Of a stretch of DNA of 64,000 nucleotides, positions 20,201 to 27,968 are shown in pieces. The stretch's first letter is position 1. Every line of letters begins with the position of its first letter. This DNA comes from Bovifimicola sp050309585 (GTDB lineage Bacteria; Bacillota; Clostridia; Lachnospirales; Lachnospiraceae). The position numbers and the translations under genes were made by a program. A model generated the notes under the pieces. That model did no database searches. It saw only the letters and a list, made by a program, of their open reading frames with translations, and had not been told where the DNA came from. The stretch is from assembly GCA_050309585.1 (NCBI GenBank), contig JBNRML010000147.1, forward strand, positions 1 through 64,000, read 5' to 3'.

Positions 20201-20991
20201 TCCGGATCATACGTTCTGATAGCATTTGTAACATTTGGCCAGAAATCTGAAGCTCCGCCCGGATCAGTAGGAAGCTCAATGTGCTTAGCCGCATCAAATC
20301 TGAAGCCATCTGCTCCAAGATCAACACATTCCTTTAATAAAGAAATGATTGCATTCTGTACCTTTGTACTTCCCGTGTTAAGATCTGGCCATCCGCCAAA
20401 TCCGTGTGTTAAACTAGATGTATCTCCATTACGGTGCTGGTTACCATAATCAATACCTCTGGAACCGTTTAAATGCCAGCATGAGTCATCATCTCTGAAT
20501 GTAGGATCATTCTGACTACAGATATCATCCCTACAGTTTCCCTTTGAACCTGTGTTGTTTGCCATATGGTTGGCTACGATATCTACTATAACTTTAATAC
20601 CATACTTCTCTGCCTCATCACACATAGCCTTAAATTCCGCTTTTGTACCAAACCATGGATGGTCTACCATACTGAGTGTAGTTGGCTGATAAACCTTCCA
20701 CCATGTTGACTGAGTGTCACTACTTCCTGCGTCTTTAGGCATCTGTACCGGTGATGTCTGTAAAGATGTATATCCTGCTGCTGCGATATCAGCCATACTG
20801 TCTTTAATATTATTGTATGACCAGTTCCAGCAGTGAAGAATAAGACCATCACACGCCTTGTCAAGCAGCCCGTTGTCTGTGGCTACTGATGCCTCGGCTT
20901 TAACCATTTTTCCATAGTTTGAAGGAAAACCTGTACAAACCATCATAGTGGCTAAAACCGCACTGAACAATCGTTTCAATTTCTTGTTCAT
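16039..20991 (-). CDS. Secreted multimodular alpha-amylase B, AmyE-like GH13
   Basis: A 1650-residue extracellular amylase. After a signal peptide (about 1-33) the GH13 barrel resembles B. subtilis AmyE (subfamily GH13_28: LILHCWNWSYNNIKD, QTSPVQ). Catalytic residues are D233 in GFRFDAAKH, E270 in LYGEIL and D332 in AESHD. Downstream modules are an Ig-like domain (~490-570), a CBM26-like starch module (~573-665, YCYAYDD...NGVWPG), a MucBP-like domain (~668-735), a second Ig-like domain (~740-820), a DOMON/CBM9-like domain (~850-1155), one divergent and four near-identical Ig-like repeats to the end. No LPXTG motif follows. GGAGG lies 8 nt before the ATG. Confidence 0.95.
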   Translation of the reverse strand: MNKKLKRLFSAVLATMMVCTGFPSNYGKMVKAEASVATDNGLLDKACDGLILHCWNWSYNNIKDSMADIAAAGYTSLQTSPVQMPKDAGSSDTQSTWWKVYQPTTLSMVDHPWFGTKAEFKAMCDEAEKYGIKVIVDIVANHMANNTGSKGNCRDDICSQNDPTFRDDDSCWHLNGSRGIDYGNQHRNGDTSSLTHGFGGWPDLNTGSTKVQNAIISLLKECVDLGADGFRFDAAKHIELPTDPGGASDFWPNVTNAIRTYDPDVYLYGEILDDSATSISNYTKYIAVTDNRAGNSTSWGINNKNIGAAANSTLTYSGELGDNIVLWAESHDTYANDNFTGPSTRLSQDTINKSWCVQAARDFAVLYYVRPGSTSAKMGTKSTNTAWKDKHVVAVNKFHNYFNATSEYMSSYDNSVVMVERGSKTANGGVVLVNINGGSKSVSGATTHLLADGTYTDQVSNSTFTVSGGKISGNIGSTGVAVVYNAVKEPMPTISKEGGNFSEDTLTLTIGLSNATSGTYKIGSAAAQTYTGTKTITIGSGMSYGESVTVTLTATDGSKTTTKTYTFTKTEQQSYVAYLSKPSGWGSTVYCYAYDDSGTTVINNGVWPGVTMTLDSASGYYKYELPDTMESPKIIFTDGTNQYPGAQKPGLEFTSSSMLYKDGTWSAYNVVTKGTVNVKYTDEAGTVLDSLTLTGNVGDSYTTTAKTISGYTLKTTPSNAAGKYTSSTITVTYVYSKNISTEPTVTSSLATGSSFKTETQTIKLTLSNAVSGTYSVDDGPVKTFTGSADVVIGQGKIADSTVTVKATATNSAGKTVTETFTYNKVFNGTVNEENTVSSVSLATATASTAKLDSQYSTNPNGAGIKKTITVDGSISDWDSSMIIAQGAANDDPRVYRQNSMYEVPIDMYTLYGCYDDTNLYLMWEMTNVQDIVAPNDDFPLSQGVLYTNMNLPFFIAIDTNDSATRIGSNCKTAAGATLWDSGISFTGNVNKIVAISTNGANGPFVYGGDSKGLDVVEEYNSKTAGVTFKYGLGILSSKVMGINGAYGTYNGRVPGDMTTGATYIDFNAKNHKTSTMDFHYEMSIPLATLGTTASKVANNGLGVMVVATMGKSGMDCLPYDLAMNDNADQADTSSQEFNSLEKSDEDEISAKFATIGGGDTPPVEDVELNFGANKSAPQISGTTLTLGGVASNGSGTYTYKYYVNNTLVATKTGTGATSTTWTPSAAGTYLIKCVVTDANGNSATSAKYYTVEKGSTDALSATLKVNGSTGTISLTKGGSVTLVPTATGGSGTYTYQYLMKTSVTGSNMVLKNYSSATSYTGPLTTTGTKIFTVNVKDSEGTIVATNTVTVVVSSDTALSATLKVNGQSGTINLTKGGSVKLVPTATGGSGSYTYQYLMKTSVTGSNIVLKNYSSATSYTGPLTSTGTKIFTVNVKDSTGTVVARNSVTVVVSAGTALSATLKVNGSTGTINLTKGGSVTLVPTATGGSGSYTYQYLMKTSTTGSNMVLKNYSSATSYTGPLTSAGTKIFTVNVKDSTGTIVATNSVTVVVSAGTALSATLKVNGKSGTINLTKGGSVTLVPTVSGGSGSYTYQYLMKTSVAGTNMVLKNYSSATSYTGPLTSAGTKIFTVNVKDSTGKIVATNTVTVIVN

Positions 20992-21044
20992 AATAATACC
21001 TCCATTTTTTTGCTAACACCTACCAACTGTTAAATGTCAAACTT

Positions 21045-21073
21045 ATTATAAACAAATAGTTATATTTTTGCAA
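21045..21073 (-). promoter_or_regulatory. Promoter of amylase B
   Basis: TTGCAA (-35, 21068-21073) and TATAAT (-10, 21045-21050) are separated by 17 bp, a near-consensus SigA promoter. Downstream, between the -10 and the start codon, TAACA-N9-TGTTA forms a small inverted repeat that could be an operator. Confidence 0.75.
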
Positions 21074-21096
21074 TAAATTATTAACAATTTGTACAC

Positions 21097-21139
21097 AAAA
21101 AAGCTCTGTCAAAATATACAATTTTAACAAAGCTTTTTT
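21097..21139. terminator. Bidirectional-looking terminator after amylase C remnant
   Basis: An interrupted stem (AAAAAAGCT..TGT..AAAAT paired with ATTTT..ACA..AGCTTTTTT) is flanked by A and T tracts on both sides. It separates the amylase C remnant from the amylase B promoter. Confidence 0.7.
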
Positions 21140-21145
21140 GGTAAT

Positions 21146-21193
21146 TATTACAATACATATGTTTATTTACCAACAAACTTATGTATTGTAATA
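21146..21193. repeat. 19-bp inverted repeat between amylases C and B
   Basis: TATTACAATACATATGTTT and its complement (one mismatch) are separated by 10 bp. It lies between the amylase C stop and the terminator. It has no long T tract of its own; role unknown. Confidence 0.6.
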
Positions 21194-21219
21194 TATCGAA
21201 TTATCATAATGATACATTT

Positions 21220-22450
21220 CTATTTTACGACAACTGTTACTGTATTTGTTTCCACTACTTTTCCTGTAGAATCCTTTACATATACTGTGAATTTCTTGGT
21301 TCCCACTGATGTAAGTGGTCCCACATAGTTTGCTGCACTGCTATAGTCTTTTAATGTCATTGTTTTTCCTGCTGTGACATTTTCCATTACATACTTATAT
21401 GTATAGCTTCCACTTTCTCCCGTAGCTACTGGCACTAATGTTACCTTAGAACCTACTGTTAAGTTTACGGCAGATGTACTTCCATTTACCTTAAGACCTG
21501 CTGTCAATTCCAAACCAGTTCCAGTCACTACCGTAACCGTATTTGTCTCAACCACAGTTCCCTTTGAATCCTTAATATACACCGTGAATTTCTTTGTTCC
21601 AACACTTGTAAGTGGTCCTGTATAACTTGATGCACTGCCATAATCCCTTAATGTTATCGTGGTTCCGGTTTTCATATTTTTCATTACGAACTTATATGCA
21701 TAACTTCCACCTCCACCTGTTGCCTCTACATCCAATTTTATATCATTTCCAACTGTCAAATTGACATCTGATATAGAACCATTTACCATTAATTTAGCCT
21801 TTAATCGCTGATTTTTAATATCTGACATATCATACACCAGTTGTTCTGACTGAATCAAGTCTCTGTACACTGATACATAAATCACATCTGTGAGCCGAAT
21901 TAATTCTGATGCGTCAATTTCCCATTCACCGGTTATTTCATCCGCTATAGCATCATATGTCTGCCCATTAATTTCGACTGTGACATTTGCACCATATGCT
22001 GCAGTACCCTTTACAATGCTCGAGCCTTCTGTTGCTTCAGTAACCACCGGTTTTGCCAATATAAGCGAACTCTTTGCCAAGACTATTTCATCATATAATT
22101 CACTTATTGCCTCTGCATCTGCATTATCCTCACCTAATGCAATCAACGCGTCTGCATCATCTATATACCCATACAACACATTCCACGAATCAGTCGTATA
22201 ATCAGAAGGAGTCATATTCTTAACTTTCCTTGCTTCCTGTTTCAAGAGTCCAAGTTTTGTTTCCTTTTTCGGTATTATTTTACATGAATAATCAGTTACT
22301 TCTATTGTGAACTTGTCTCCATTATGTACGATGAATTTCTTTTCCCCGTCTACAGACACAATTGGTCTTCCATCAGGGTCGCCAACAAGAACTGTTCCTT
22401 TCTCTCCTGAATCAAATGTAACTGTCCCATTTGTTACTGTGGCAGATGAA
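21220..22450 (-). pseudogene. Amylase C remnant, 3' part
   Basis: An open frame of about 410 codons homologous to the part of amylase A that follows the catalytic domain: SSATVTNGTVTF, then ILIGDP-like and SVDGEKKF segments, the FIVAR-like helical domain (KQEARKVKNMTPSDYTT) and two Ig-like repeats ending in a stop. Both CBM26 modules of amylase A are absent. There is no signal peptide or catalytic domain, so any product from an internal start (for example 22359) would be a fragment. The 5' edge is the 12-bp repeat at 22439-22450 where the inserted element begins. Confidence 0.85.
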
Positions 22451-22490
22451 AAGTATGCGATTTTTCATATAACTTCCTCCTAAAAAGCCT

Positions 22491-22524
22491 TAATGCGCCG
22501 TGATTTACCGAGTTTTGCGCATTA
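22491..22524. terminator. Stem-loop with T tracts on both sides, inside the insertion
   Basis: TAATGCGC (22491-22498) pairs with GCGCATTA (22517-22524). A T tract follows on the plus strand (22526-22531), and a shorter one (GCTTTTTAGG) follows on the minus strand. It lies just after the DUF4238 frame. Confidence 0.5.
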
Positions 22525-22546
22525 CTTTTTTGTATAAAGTATTTTA

Positions 22547-22888
22547 TCAATGCCACATGACATTGTAATTTTGTACATATCTTTTTGATAATTGCTGAAT
22601 ACTATAATGATATTCCTTTGTACCGTCTCTCGAAATTTTATTCTTTGGCTCCATAATTGTATTTGAACTACCAAATCCCAAACACTTTGATAACGAAGGC
22701 GCATTGTCTGGATATATGATATTATATAGTGCCCCTGGTAGACATATTTTAAACGCAGGACTCATCTCTATAACTGCAAAGTTTCTAGACAATGGAAAAA
22801 TTGCATAATCCTGTGGAGATGACATATGCAAAAGCATATCAATAAAAGGGTCATACCTCAGTTTAAGCATATTAAACATAGCGTTCAT
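22547..22888 (-). pseudogene. DUF4238 gene, C-terminal part in the -1 frame
   Basis: 113 codons continue the DUF4238 protein after a frame change: the segment DYAIFPLSRNFAVIEMSPAF is the typical C-terminal half of this family. It overlaps the upstream frame by four bases at its ATG. The junction is a run of seven A read as A AAA AAA directly before TGA, which fits a -1 slippery site or simply a homopolymer indel. Function of DUF4238 is unknown. Confidence 0.6.
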
Positions 22889-23493
22889 TTTTTTACGCTC
22901 ATTGGTCCTCTGTAACCAGCCCAGCCTCTATCAGGAATAACAAAATCCTCTTTACAGTTATTTGTTCTAACAAAAACATTATACGAGTAAACAATATCTT
23001 TAATAAATGTGAATAAATTCATGTTCTCACCTTTATGAGCCATCTCAATAAGCGTGTCAAGATTGTCACACTCAAGGATTTTATTCATATTCTCATAAAA
23101 ATCGCCGCTATAGAAATCCTTAAACTCATCATTCTCAGGAATAAACCCATCTCGCTTTAACACCTGATACCAAGCGTTATGCTCCATATTTTCATCCTTT
23201 ACTCTTAATATAGATATAATCAAGAATTTCTTAAAAATAAGCATATCTTCTCTTGTTAACACTATTTTGTAATTATCGCACAGTAATTTTTTATTCAGGA
23301 TATCTGCAAACTGTACTTCAATCTTATGGCATAGGTCTTTTTCTAATTCATCTGGATAGTATCCTTTTTCTGCAAAAACCGACCTTGTGGAACGAGTTTC
23401 AACCTTTTTGCTCTTTATATCATAATACTGAATTTTCTCTTCCTCACAAAAGTGTCTCAAAATAAGTTGTGGAATAAAATGACTATTAACCAA
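22885..23493 (-). CDS. DUF4238 protein, N-terminal part
   Basis: A protein of about 202 residues with the DUF4238 opening VNSHFIPQLILRHFCEE and the following FAEKGYYPDELEKDLCHKIE. TTG 23493 is the likely start: GGAGG lies 10 nt upstream and the family begins at this point; the frame is open to an ATG at 23544 without a good site. Family members are usually near 300 residues, so this is the first two thirds. They are often found in mobile or defence-rich regions, but no activity is established. It ends at the slippery A7 run described for the next frame. Confidence 0.7.
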   Translation of the reverse strand: MVNSHFIPQLILRHFCEEEKIQYYDIKSKKVETRSTRSVFAEKGYYPDELEKDLCHKIEVQFADILNKKLLCDNYKIVLTREDMLIFKKFLIISILRVKDENMEHNAWYQVLKRDGFIPENDEFKDFYSGDFYENMNKILECDNLDTLIEMAHKGENMNLFTFIKDIVYSYNVFVRTNNCKEDFVIPDRGWAGYRGPMSVKK

Positions 23494-23652
23494 AACATCT
23501 TCTCCTCCTTTTATATATCCTAATACACATTCATCATTTTGCATTCCGTCATTCGTAGTAAAACAGTAGTCAAAGTATTATTCATTTGCCACGATATGAC
23601 CAAAATCTACCACAATACAGGCAAATAAAGGCTTTGCAGCAGTAGTTGTGCC

Positions 23653-24062
23653 GTGGCAGATGAATTATCATAATAATTCATGACTGTGGAACCATCCTCC
23701 CACACACCACTTACATCTAAAATAACGCTCACCGTTGGCTCTGCTCCAATACATACTGCAACTCTGTCTGATATGCCGTTCTTTGCATAAGTTCTTGCAA
23801 ATGCGATACCTGAAGTAGAAGTAAGAGATATATTTTCACCAGCACCTACTGCAATGTGATTATTCCTGAATGTCCAGCACCACCATTTCCGTCAAAAGGA
23901 ATTCCAGGTACCAATCCTCTATTTGTCTCATCACCATAATAAACCTGAATGCCACCAGGCAATAACATTAATGCAGAACCAAGATAGAACCGATCTCCAT
24001 TTGCCAAAACAGTGTCATGAGAAGAAATAAAGGAAAGTGCATTAAGTATAGATATTGCAAGC
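23653..24062 (-). pseudogene. Amylase C remnant, catalytic-domain fragment
   Basis: Encodes fragments matching amylase A from just before GH13 region IV: SFISSHDTVLANGDRFYLG, then YYGDETNRGLVPG and GNGGAGHS, a frame break, then NNHIAVGAGE and DRVAVCIGAE up to NYYDNSSAT. Regions I-III and the signal peptide are missing, because the homology begins directly after the pheT stop. The frame break is a 73-bp deletion relative to amylase A between two copies of ACATTCA. Confidence 0.85.
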
Positions 24063-24065
24063 GTA

Positions 24066-26486
24066 TCACGTTCTCAATTCAACTTCAAGCTGGTTCTTAA
24101 GATTCTTTAGTATTTTATTTACAAATCTGTCCACGGATTCTGCTTCAAATGGTTCATCCTTCGGTCTGAACTCAATAGTGAACGCCATACTCTTTTTGTC
24201 TTCGGCTATCTGAGCACCTTCATACACATCAAAAAGCTTAATGCTTCTGATATATGCACAGGATTTTTTCATGCATTCCTCTATCTGTCCACATGTAATT
24301 TCCTTATTCATTACAAGTGCCAAATCCCTCTTCTCTTCCGGATACTTTGAAAGCGGCTCGAATGATGCTTTTTTCTCAATCCATTTTTCCATAAGTGCAA
24401 GGTCTATTTCCATAATGTATGCAGGCGTACGAAGGTCAATTTCATCTGCTATGTCATATGCAAGCTTACCAAGGTATCCAACCTCTTCGCCTTCACACAT
24501 AATCGCAGCCGTCTGGTATGGATGAAGAAATGCTTTTTCAGAAGGCACATAATCAAATTTCACAAATAATGTGTCTGCAATAGTTTCCGCAATCCCTTTA
24601 AGTGAAAAGAAATCCTCATTATCACCAAAAATACCAACACATAATGTATCTCTCTCATCAGGGTACTCTGTCAATGGCAATTCCTTAGGGATAAATGTTT
24701 TCGCAACCTCAAAAAGTCTTCCCTCAAGATTTCCCTTCTTCTGGTTTCTTGCAATTGCGTTAACCATGGATGCGGCAAGGGTTGTTCTCATAAGTGAAAG
24801 GTCTTCGTTTATAGGATTAAGTATTCTTATCGCCTTTCTCTCTTTTGCTTCATCAGGAATCTTAAGCATATCAAGATCAGTTGGCGAGAAAAATGAATAG
24901 TGTATACATTCATATGCACCAACGCCGCAAAGAGCCTTTTTAAGCTTGAGCTCTTTTTTCTGTTTTAAGTTAAGTCCACCCATTGTCACCTGTGCATCAG
25001 GCATAAATGTCGGTACAACCTTGTCATATCCGTAAATACGGATAACTTCCTCTGCCACATCCGGATATGATTCCATATCTTCACGATAAGCAGGTACCAT
25101 TATTTTTAATTCATCCCCATTGATTTCCGGAGAGAAATCAAGTCTTCTCATAATATCAACAATATCCTCGTCTGGAACTGTAATACCTAAAACGTCATTA
25201 ACTCTCTTTACGCTTACAACCATTTCCTTAGGCTCAACGGAATTTCCTGAATTGATGTCTATATGAGTTTTTGCAACCTTACCACATTCTAATTCTTCTA
25301 TAAGGTGAAGTGCCCTCTTCATGGCTAAAACAGTTGAGTACTCATCAACACCCTTTTCATATCTGGCACTTGAATCTGAACGTTTACCCAATGCCCTTGA
25401 CGTCTTACGAATGTTGTCTCTTGCAAATTTTGCAGATTCGAACATTACTTCTGATGTTGTATCACGGATTTCTGAATTCAATCCACCCATAACTCCTGCA
25501 AGGGCAACCGGTTTTACACCGTCACAGATAACGAGATTGTTTGGATTAAGTGTATATTCCTGCTCATCCAGTGTGACAATTTTCTCCTCTTCCTTTGCAC
25601 GTCTAACACATATTTCATTTCCTTCAAGGAAAGCACAGTCAAATGCGTGCATAGGCTGTCCGATTTCCTTTAATATATAGTTAGTGATATCAACCACATT
25701 TGAAATTGACTGTATTCCCACTAATGCAAGTCTTCTCTTCATCCACAATGGAGACTCCGCTATTTTAACGTCATACACATAATGTGCACTGTATCTTGGA
25801 CAAAGGTCCAAAGCCTCAACGCTTACCTTGAATCCTTCCTTAGAAATCTCTGTCTCTGTGTAATCAATGGCAGGCATCTTTAATTCCTTATTTAAAATAG
25901 CCGCCACTTCTCTTGCAATACCTAAAATACTCTGACAATCTGGTCTGTTTGCAGTAATTGCAATATCAAAAAGCCAGTCGTCAAGCCCGACAATTGGTTT
26001 TACATCTATACCCGGAACAGCATCCTCCGGAAGAACTAATAATCCGTTGTAATCACCACCTGGGAACATATCGTCAGTTACACCTAATTCTGTTCCTGAG
26101 CAGAGCATACCAAAGGATTCATAACCTCTGAGCTTACCCTTTTTGATTGTCATTACACCTTCTACAGTTTTATGATCCTTTGCTGTGGCATAAACAGTTG
26201 CTCCAACCAGGGCAAATGGGTATTTTCCCCCTGCCTTTACATTATCAGCTCCACAGCAGACCTGGAATTCTCCATGTTCTCCTGCATCAACCTTGCAAAG
26301 GCTCAGATGTGTTTCAGGAATAGGTTCACATTCCTTTACAAGTCCAACTACAACCTTTGAAATGTCTTTTCCTACCTCAGTAAGCTCTTCAACCTCAAAA
26401 CCGCCTGAGAATAATTTTTCTTCCAATTCATGTACATCTATATCAATATCAACATAATCCTTAAGCCAACTCAATGGTACTAACAT
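24066..26486 (-). CDS. pheT: Phenylalanyl-tRNA synthetase beta subunit
   Basis: An 806-residue beta chain of the (alpha-beta)2 cytoplasmic PheRS. The N-terminal EMAPII-like tRNA-binding domain (about 40-150, VVGLVKECEPIPE), B3/B4 editing, B5 (about 400-470) and the C-terminal FDX-ACB anticodon domain (about 710-806, LSKYPEEKRDLALVM) are in the usual order. Full length for the family. AGGAGG lies 8 nt upstream of ATG. It is cotranscribed with pheS and so controlled by the T-box at 27.7 kb. Oddly, the amylase C remnant starts directly behind its stop and no terminator is visible. Confidence 0.97.
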   Translation of the reverse strand: MLVPLSWLKDYVDIDIDVHELEEKLFSGGFEVEELTEVGKDISKVVVGLVKECEPIPETHLSLCKVDAGEHGEFQVCCGADNVKAGGKYPFALVGATVYATAKDHKTVEGVMTIKKGKLRGYESFGMLCSGTELGVTDDMFPGGDYNGLLVLPEDAVPGIDVKPIVGLDDWLFDIAITANRPDCQSILGIAREVAAILNKELKMPAIDYTETEISKEGFKVSVEALDLCPRYSAHYVYDVKIAESPLWMKRRLALVGIQSISNVVDITNYILKEIGQPMHAFDCAFLEGNEICVRRAKEEEKIVTLDEQEYTLNPNNLVICDGVKPVALAGVMGGLNSEIRDTTSEVMFESAKFARDNIRKTSRALGKRSDSSARYEKGVDEYSTVLAMKRALHLIEELECGKVAKTHIDINSGNSVEPKEMVVSVKRVNDVLGITVPDEDIVDIMRRLDFSPEINGDELKIMVPAYREDMESYPDVAEEVIRIYGYDKVVPTFMPDAQVTMGGLNLKQKKELKLKKALCGVGAYECIHYSFFSPTDLDMLKIPDEAKERKAIRILNPINEDLSLMRTTLAASMVNAIARNQKKGNLEGRLFEVAKTFIPKELPLTEYPDERDTLCVGIFGDNEDFFSLKGIAETIADTLFVKFDYVPSEKAFLHPYQTAAIMCEGEEVGYLGKLAYDIADEIDLRTPAYIMEIDLALMEKWIEKKASFEPLSKYPEEKRDLALVMNKEITCGQIEECMKKSCAYIRSIKLFDVYEGAQIAEDKKSMAFTIEFRPKDEPFEAESVDRFVNKILKNLKNQLEVELRT

Positions 26487-26572
26487 ATTTGATTCCTCCT
26501 AATTTCTATCTAATCTGTATCTATCTATATCTAATCCATATCTAGTCTATATCTAATATCCACTATCAACAT

Positions 26573-27598
26573 TTAATCATCAATCTGTTTTAAAACACGG
26601 AGATCCGATTCAAACAACAATTTGATGTTATTAATACCATATTTCAACATTGCTGTACGCTCAATACCTATACCAAATGCCAGACCACTGTATTTTTCAG
26701 AGTCAATCCCGCAGTTTTCCAATACCTTTTTGTTTACAATTCCTGCACCCAGAATTTCTATCCAGCCTGTACCCTTGCAAAGCTTACAGCCCTTTCCGCC
26801 ACATTCAAAACAGCTGCAGTCTACTTCAACCGATGGCTCTGTAAATGGGAAGTAAGAAGGTCTTAGTCTTGTTCTTGTGTCTTCACCGTAGATTTTCTTT
26901 ACAAATACATCTAACATACCCTGAAGGTCACAAAGTGTAATCTTTTCATCTACAACAAGTCCTTCCATCTGTGTGAACATTGGTGAGTGTGTTGCGTCAT
27001 CATCTGAACGGAATACCTTTCCCGGTGATAAAATCTTAATCGGTGGCTTTTTGCTTTCCATTACGTGAATCTGACCTGCCGATGTCTGGGTACGAAGCAG
27101 GAATTCAGGTGAGAGATAAAATGTATCCTGCATATCTCTCGCCGGATGATCCTTCGGCGTGTTTAATGCCGTAAAGTTGTAATAGTCATTTTCAATTTCA
27201 GTTCCCTCATATATTTCAAAGCCCATTCCTGCAAATACATCAATAAGCTGGTTTCTCATCTGTGTAATAGGATGAAGATTTCCTGTCTCAACCTTCTTTG
27301 CCGGCATTGTAACATCTAATTTCTCTGCCTCATATTTTTTCTTGAGCTCAATTGCCTTGATTTTTTCATCCATTTCATTAAAGAATGAAATAGCCCATTC
27401 CTTCAATTCATTTACACCTTTACCGTAAGCTGCCTTCTGCTCGTTAGGAATGTTCCTCATTTCCTTCATTAACTGACCAATTTTTCCATTCTTTCCATCT
27501 AAAAAACTTTTTTTGAATTCATAGACAGCCTTAGAATTGTCAATTTTCCCAGCACCATCTAATATTTCCTGCCTGATTTTTTCCAATGCTTCATTCAT
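26573..27598 (-). CDS. pheS: Phenylalanyl-tRNA synthetase alpha subunit
   Basis: A 341-residue class II catalytic subunit that charges tRNA-Phe. A coiled N-terminus is followed by HPITQMRNQLIDVFAGMGF, motif 2 (SPGKVFRSDDDATHSPMF), the VDCSCFECGGKGC segment and motif 3 (GIGIERTAMLKYGI). ATG 27598 is the start: GGAGG lies 9 nt upstream and the family begins with MNEALEKI. The frame is open to 27640 but that would begin inside the leader. 86 bp separate it from pheT. Confidence 0.97.
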   Translation of the reverse strand: MNEALEKIRQEILDGAGKIDNSKAVYEFKKSFLDGKNGKIGQLMKEMRNIPNEQKAAYGKGVNELKEWAISFFNEMDEKIKAIELKKKYEAEKLDVTMPAKKVETGNLHPITQMRNQLIDVFAGMGFEIYEGTEIENDYYNFTALNTPKDHPARDMQDTFYLSPEFLLRTQTSAGQIHVMESKKPPIKILSPGKVFRSDDDATHSPMFTQMEGLVVDEKITLCDLQGMLDVFVKKIYGEDTRTRLRPSYFPFTEPSVEVDCSCFECGGKGCKLCKGTGWIEILGAGIVNKKVLENCGIDSEKYSGLAFGIGIERTAMLKYGINNIKLLFESDLRVLKQIDD

Positions 27599-27664
27599 TT
27601 TTATTAACCTCCATTTCGTATATGGGTGTTCATCTCGCATATATGCTCCGCTTTCCGGGCTTGT

Positions 27665-27933
27665 GCATCAAAAAGTCCCGGCTGAATAAATCAGCCGGGA
27701 CGAATATATCGCGGTACCACCCATTTTCCTGTATTGTATACAGACACTCTTTTTGCGTAACGTGCATCATACGTTGTCTCCTACTAAAATAAGTACATTA
27801 TCAATTCAAAGACACTGCTCCGGTGTGAAATTCGGCTGTTAAACAATCGGATATGCTCTCAGTCAGTGGCTCATCCTTCCTGTGAATGTATGATATAACT
27901 AGCTTACTGTGCACCTTCATTGCATTTCAATTT
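27665..27933 (-). promoter_or_regulatory. Phenylalanine T-box leader of pheST
   Basis: The minus-strand leader has the T-box sequence TGGGTGGTACCGCG (27710-27723), which binds the acceptor end of uncharged tRNA, followed by an intrinsic terminator (27670-27701). A stem I region lies upstream, with GAATTTCACACC around 27820, where TTC is the plausible Phe specifier codon. Uncharged tRNA-Phe would favour the antiterminator and switch pheST on. Confidence 0.93.
27670..27701 (-). terminator. T-box attenuator terminator
   Basis: GTCCCGGCTGA and TCAGCCGGGAC form an 11-bp GC-rich stem with a short ATTTA-type loop, followed on the minus strand by TTTTT. Confidence 0.92.
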
Positions 27934-27939
27934 TAGGTA

Positions 27940-27968
27940 AGTTTAGCATATCAAAAAAATATTGTCAA
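27940..27968 (-). promoter_or_regulatory. Promoter of the T-box/pheST unit
   Basis: TTGACA (27963-27968, overlapping the TGA stop of the upstream lipoprotein gene) and TAAACT (27940-27945) are separated by 17 bp. The -35 is a perfect consensus. Confidence 0.8.

Larger units (their letters stand above)
22451..23652 (-). mobile_element. 1.2-kb insertion in amylase C with a DUF4238 gene
   Basis: Amylase homology stops at 22450 and resumes at 23653, and GTGGCAGATGAA occurs at both borders (22439-22450 and 23653-23664). The segment has no transposase and no clear terminal inverted repeats. At its 22.45-kb end, minus strand, AGGAGG is followed by ATG and codons for MKNRILFICH, which look like the first residues of a low-molecular-weight phosphotyrosine phosphatase. 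That suggests an att-type end of an element that normally targets such a gene. The only gene inside is a broken DUF4238 gene. Confidence 0.6.
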
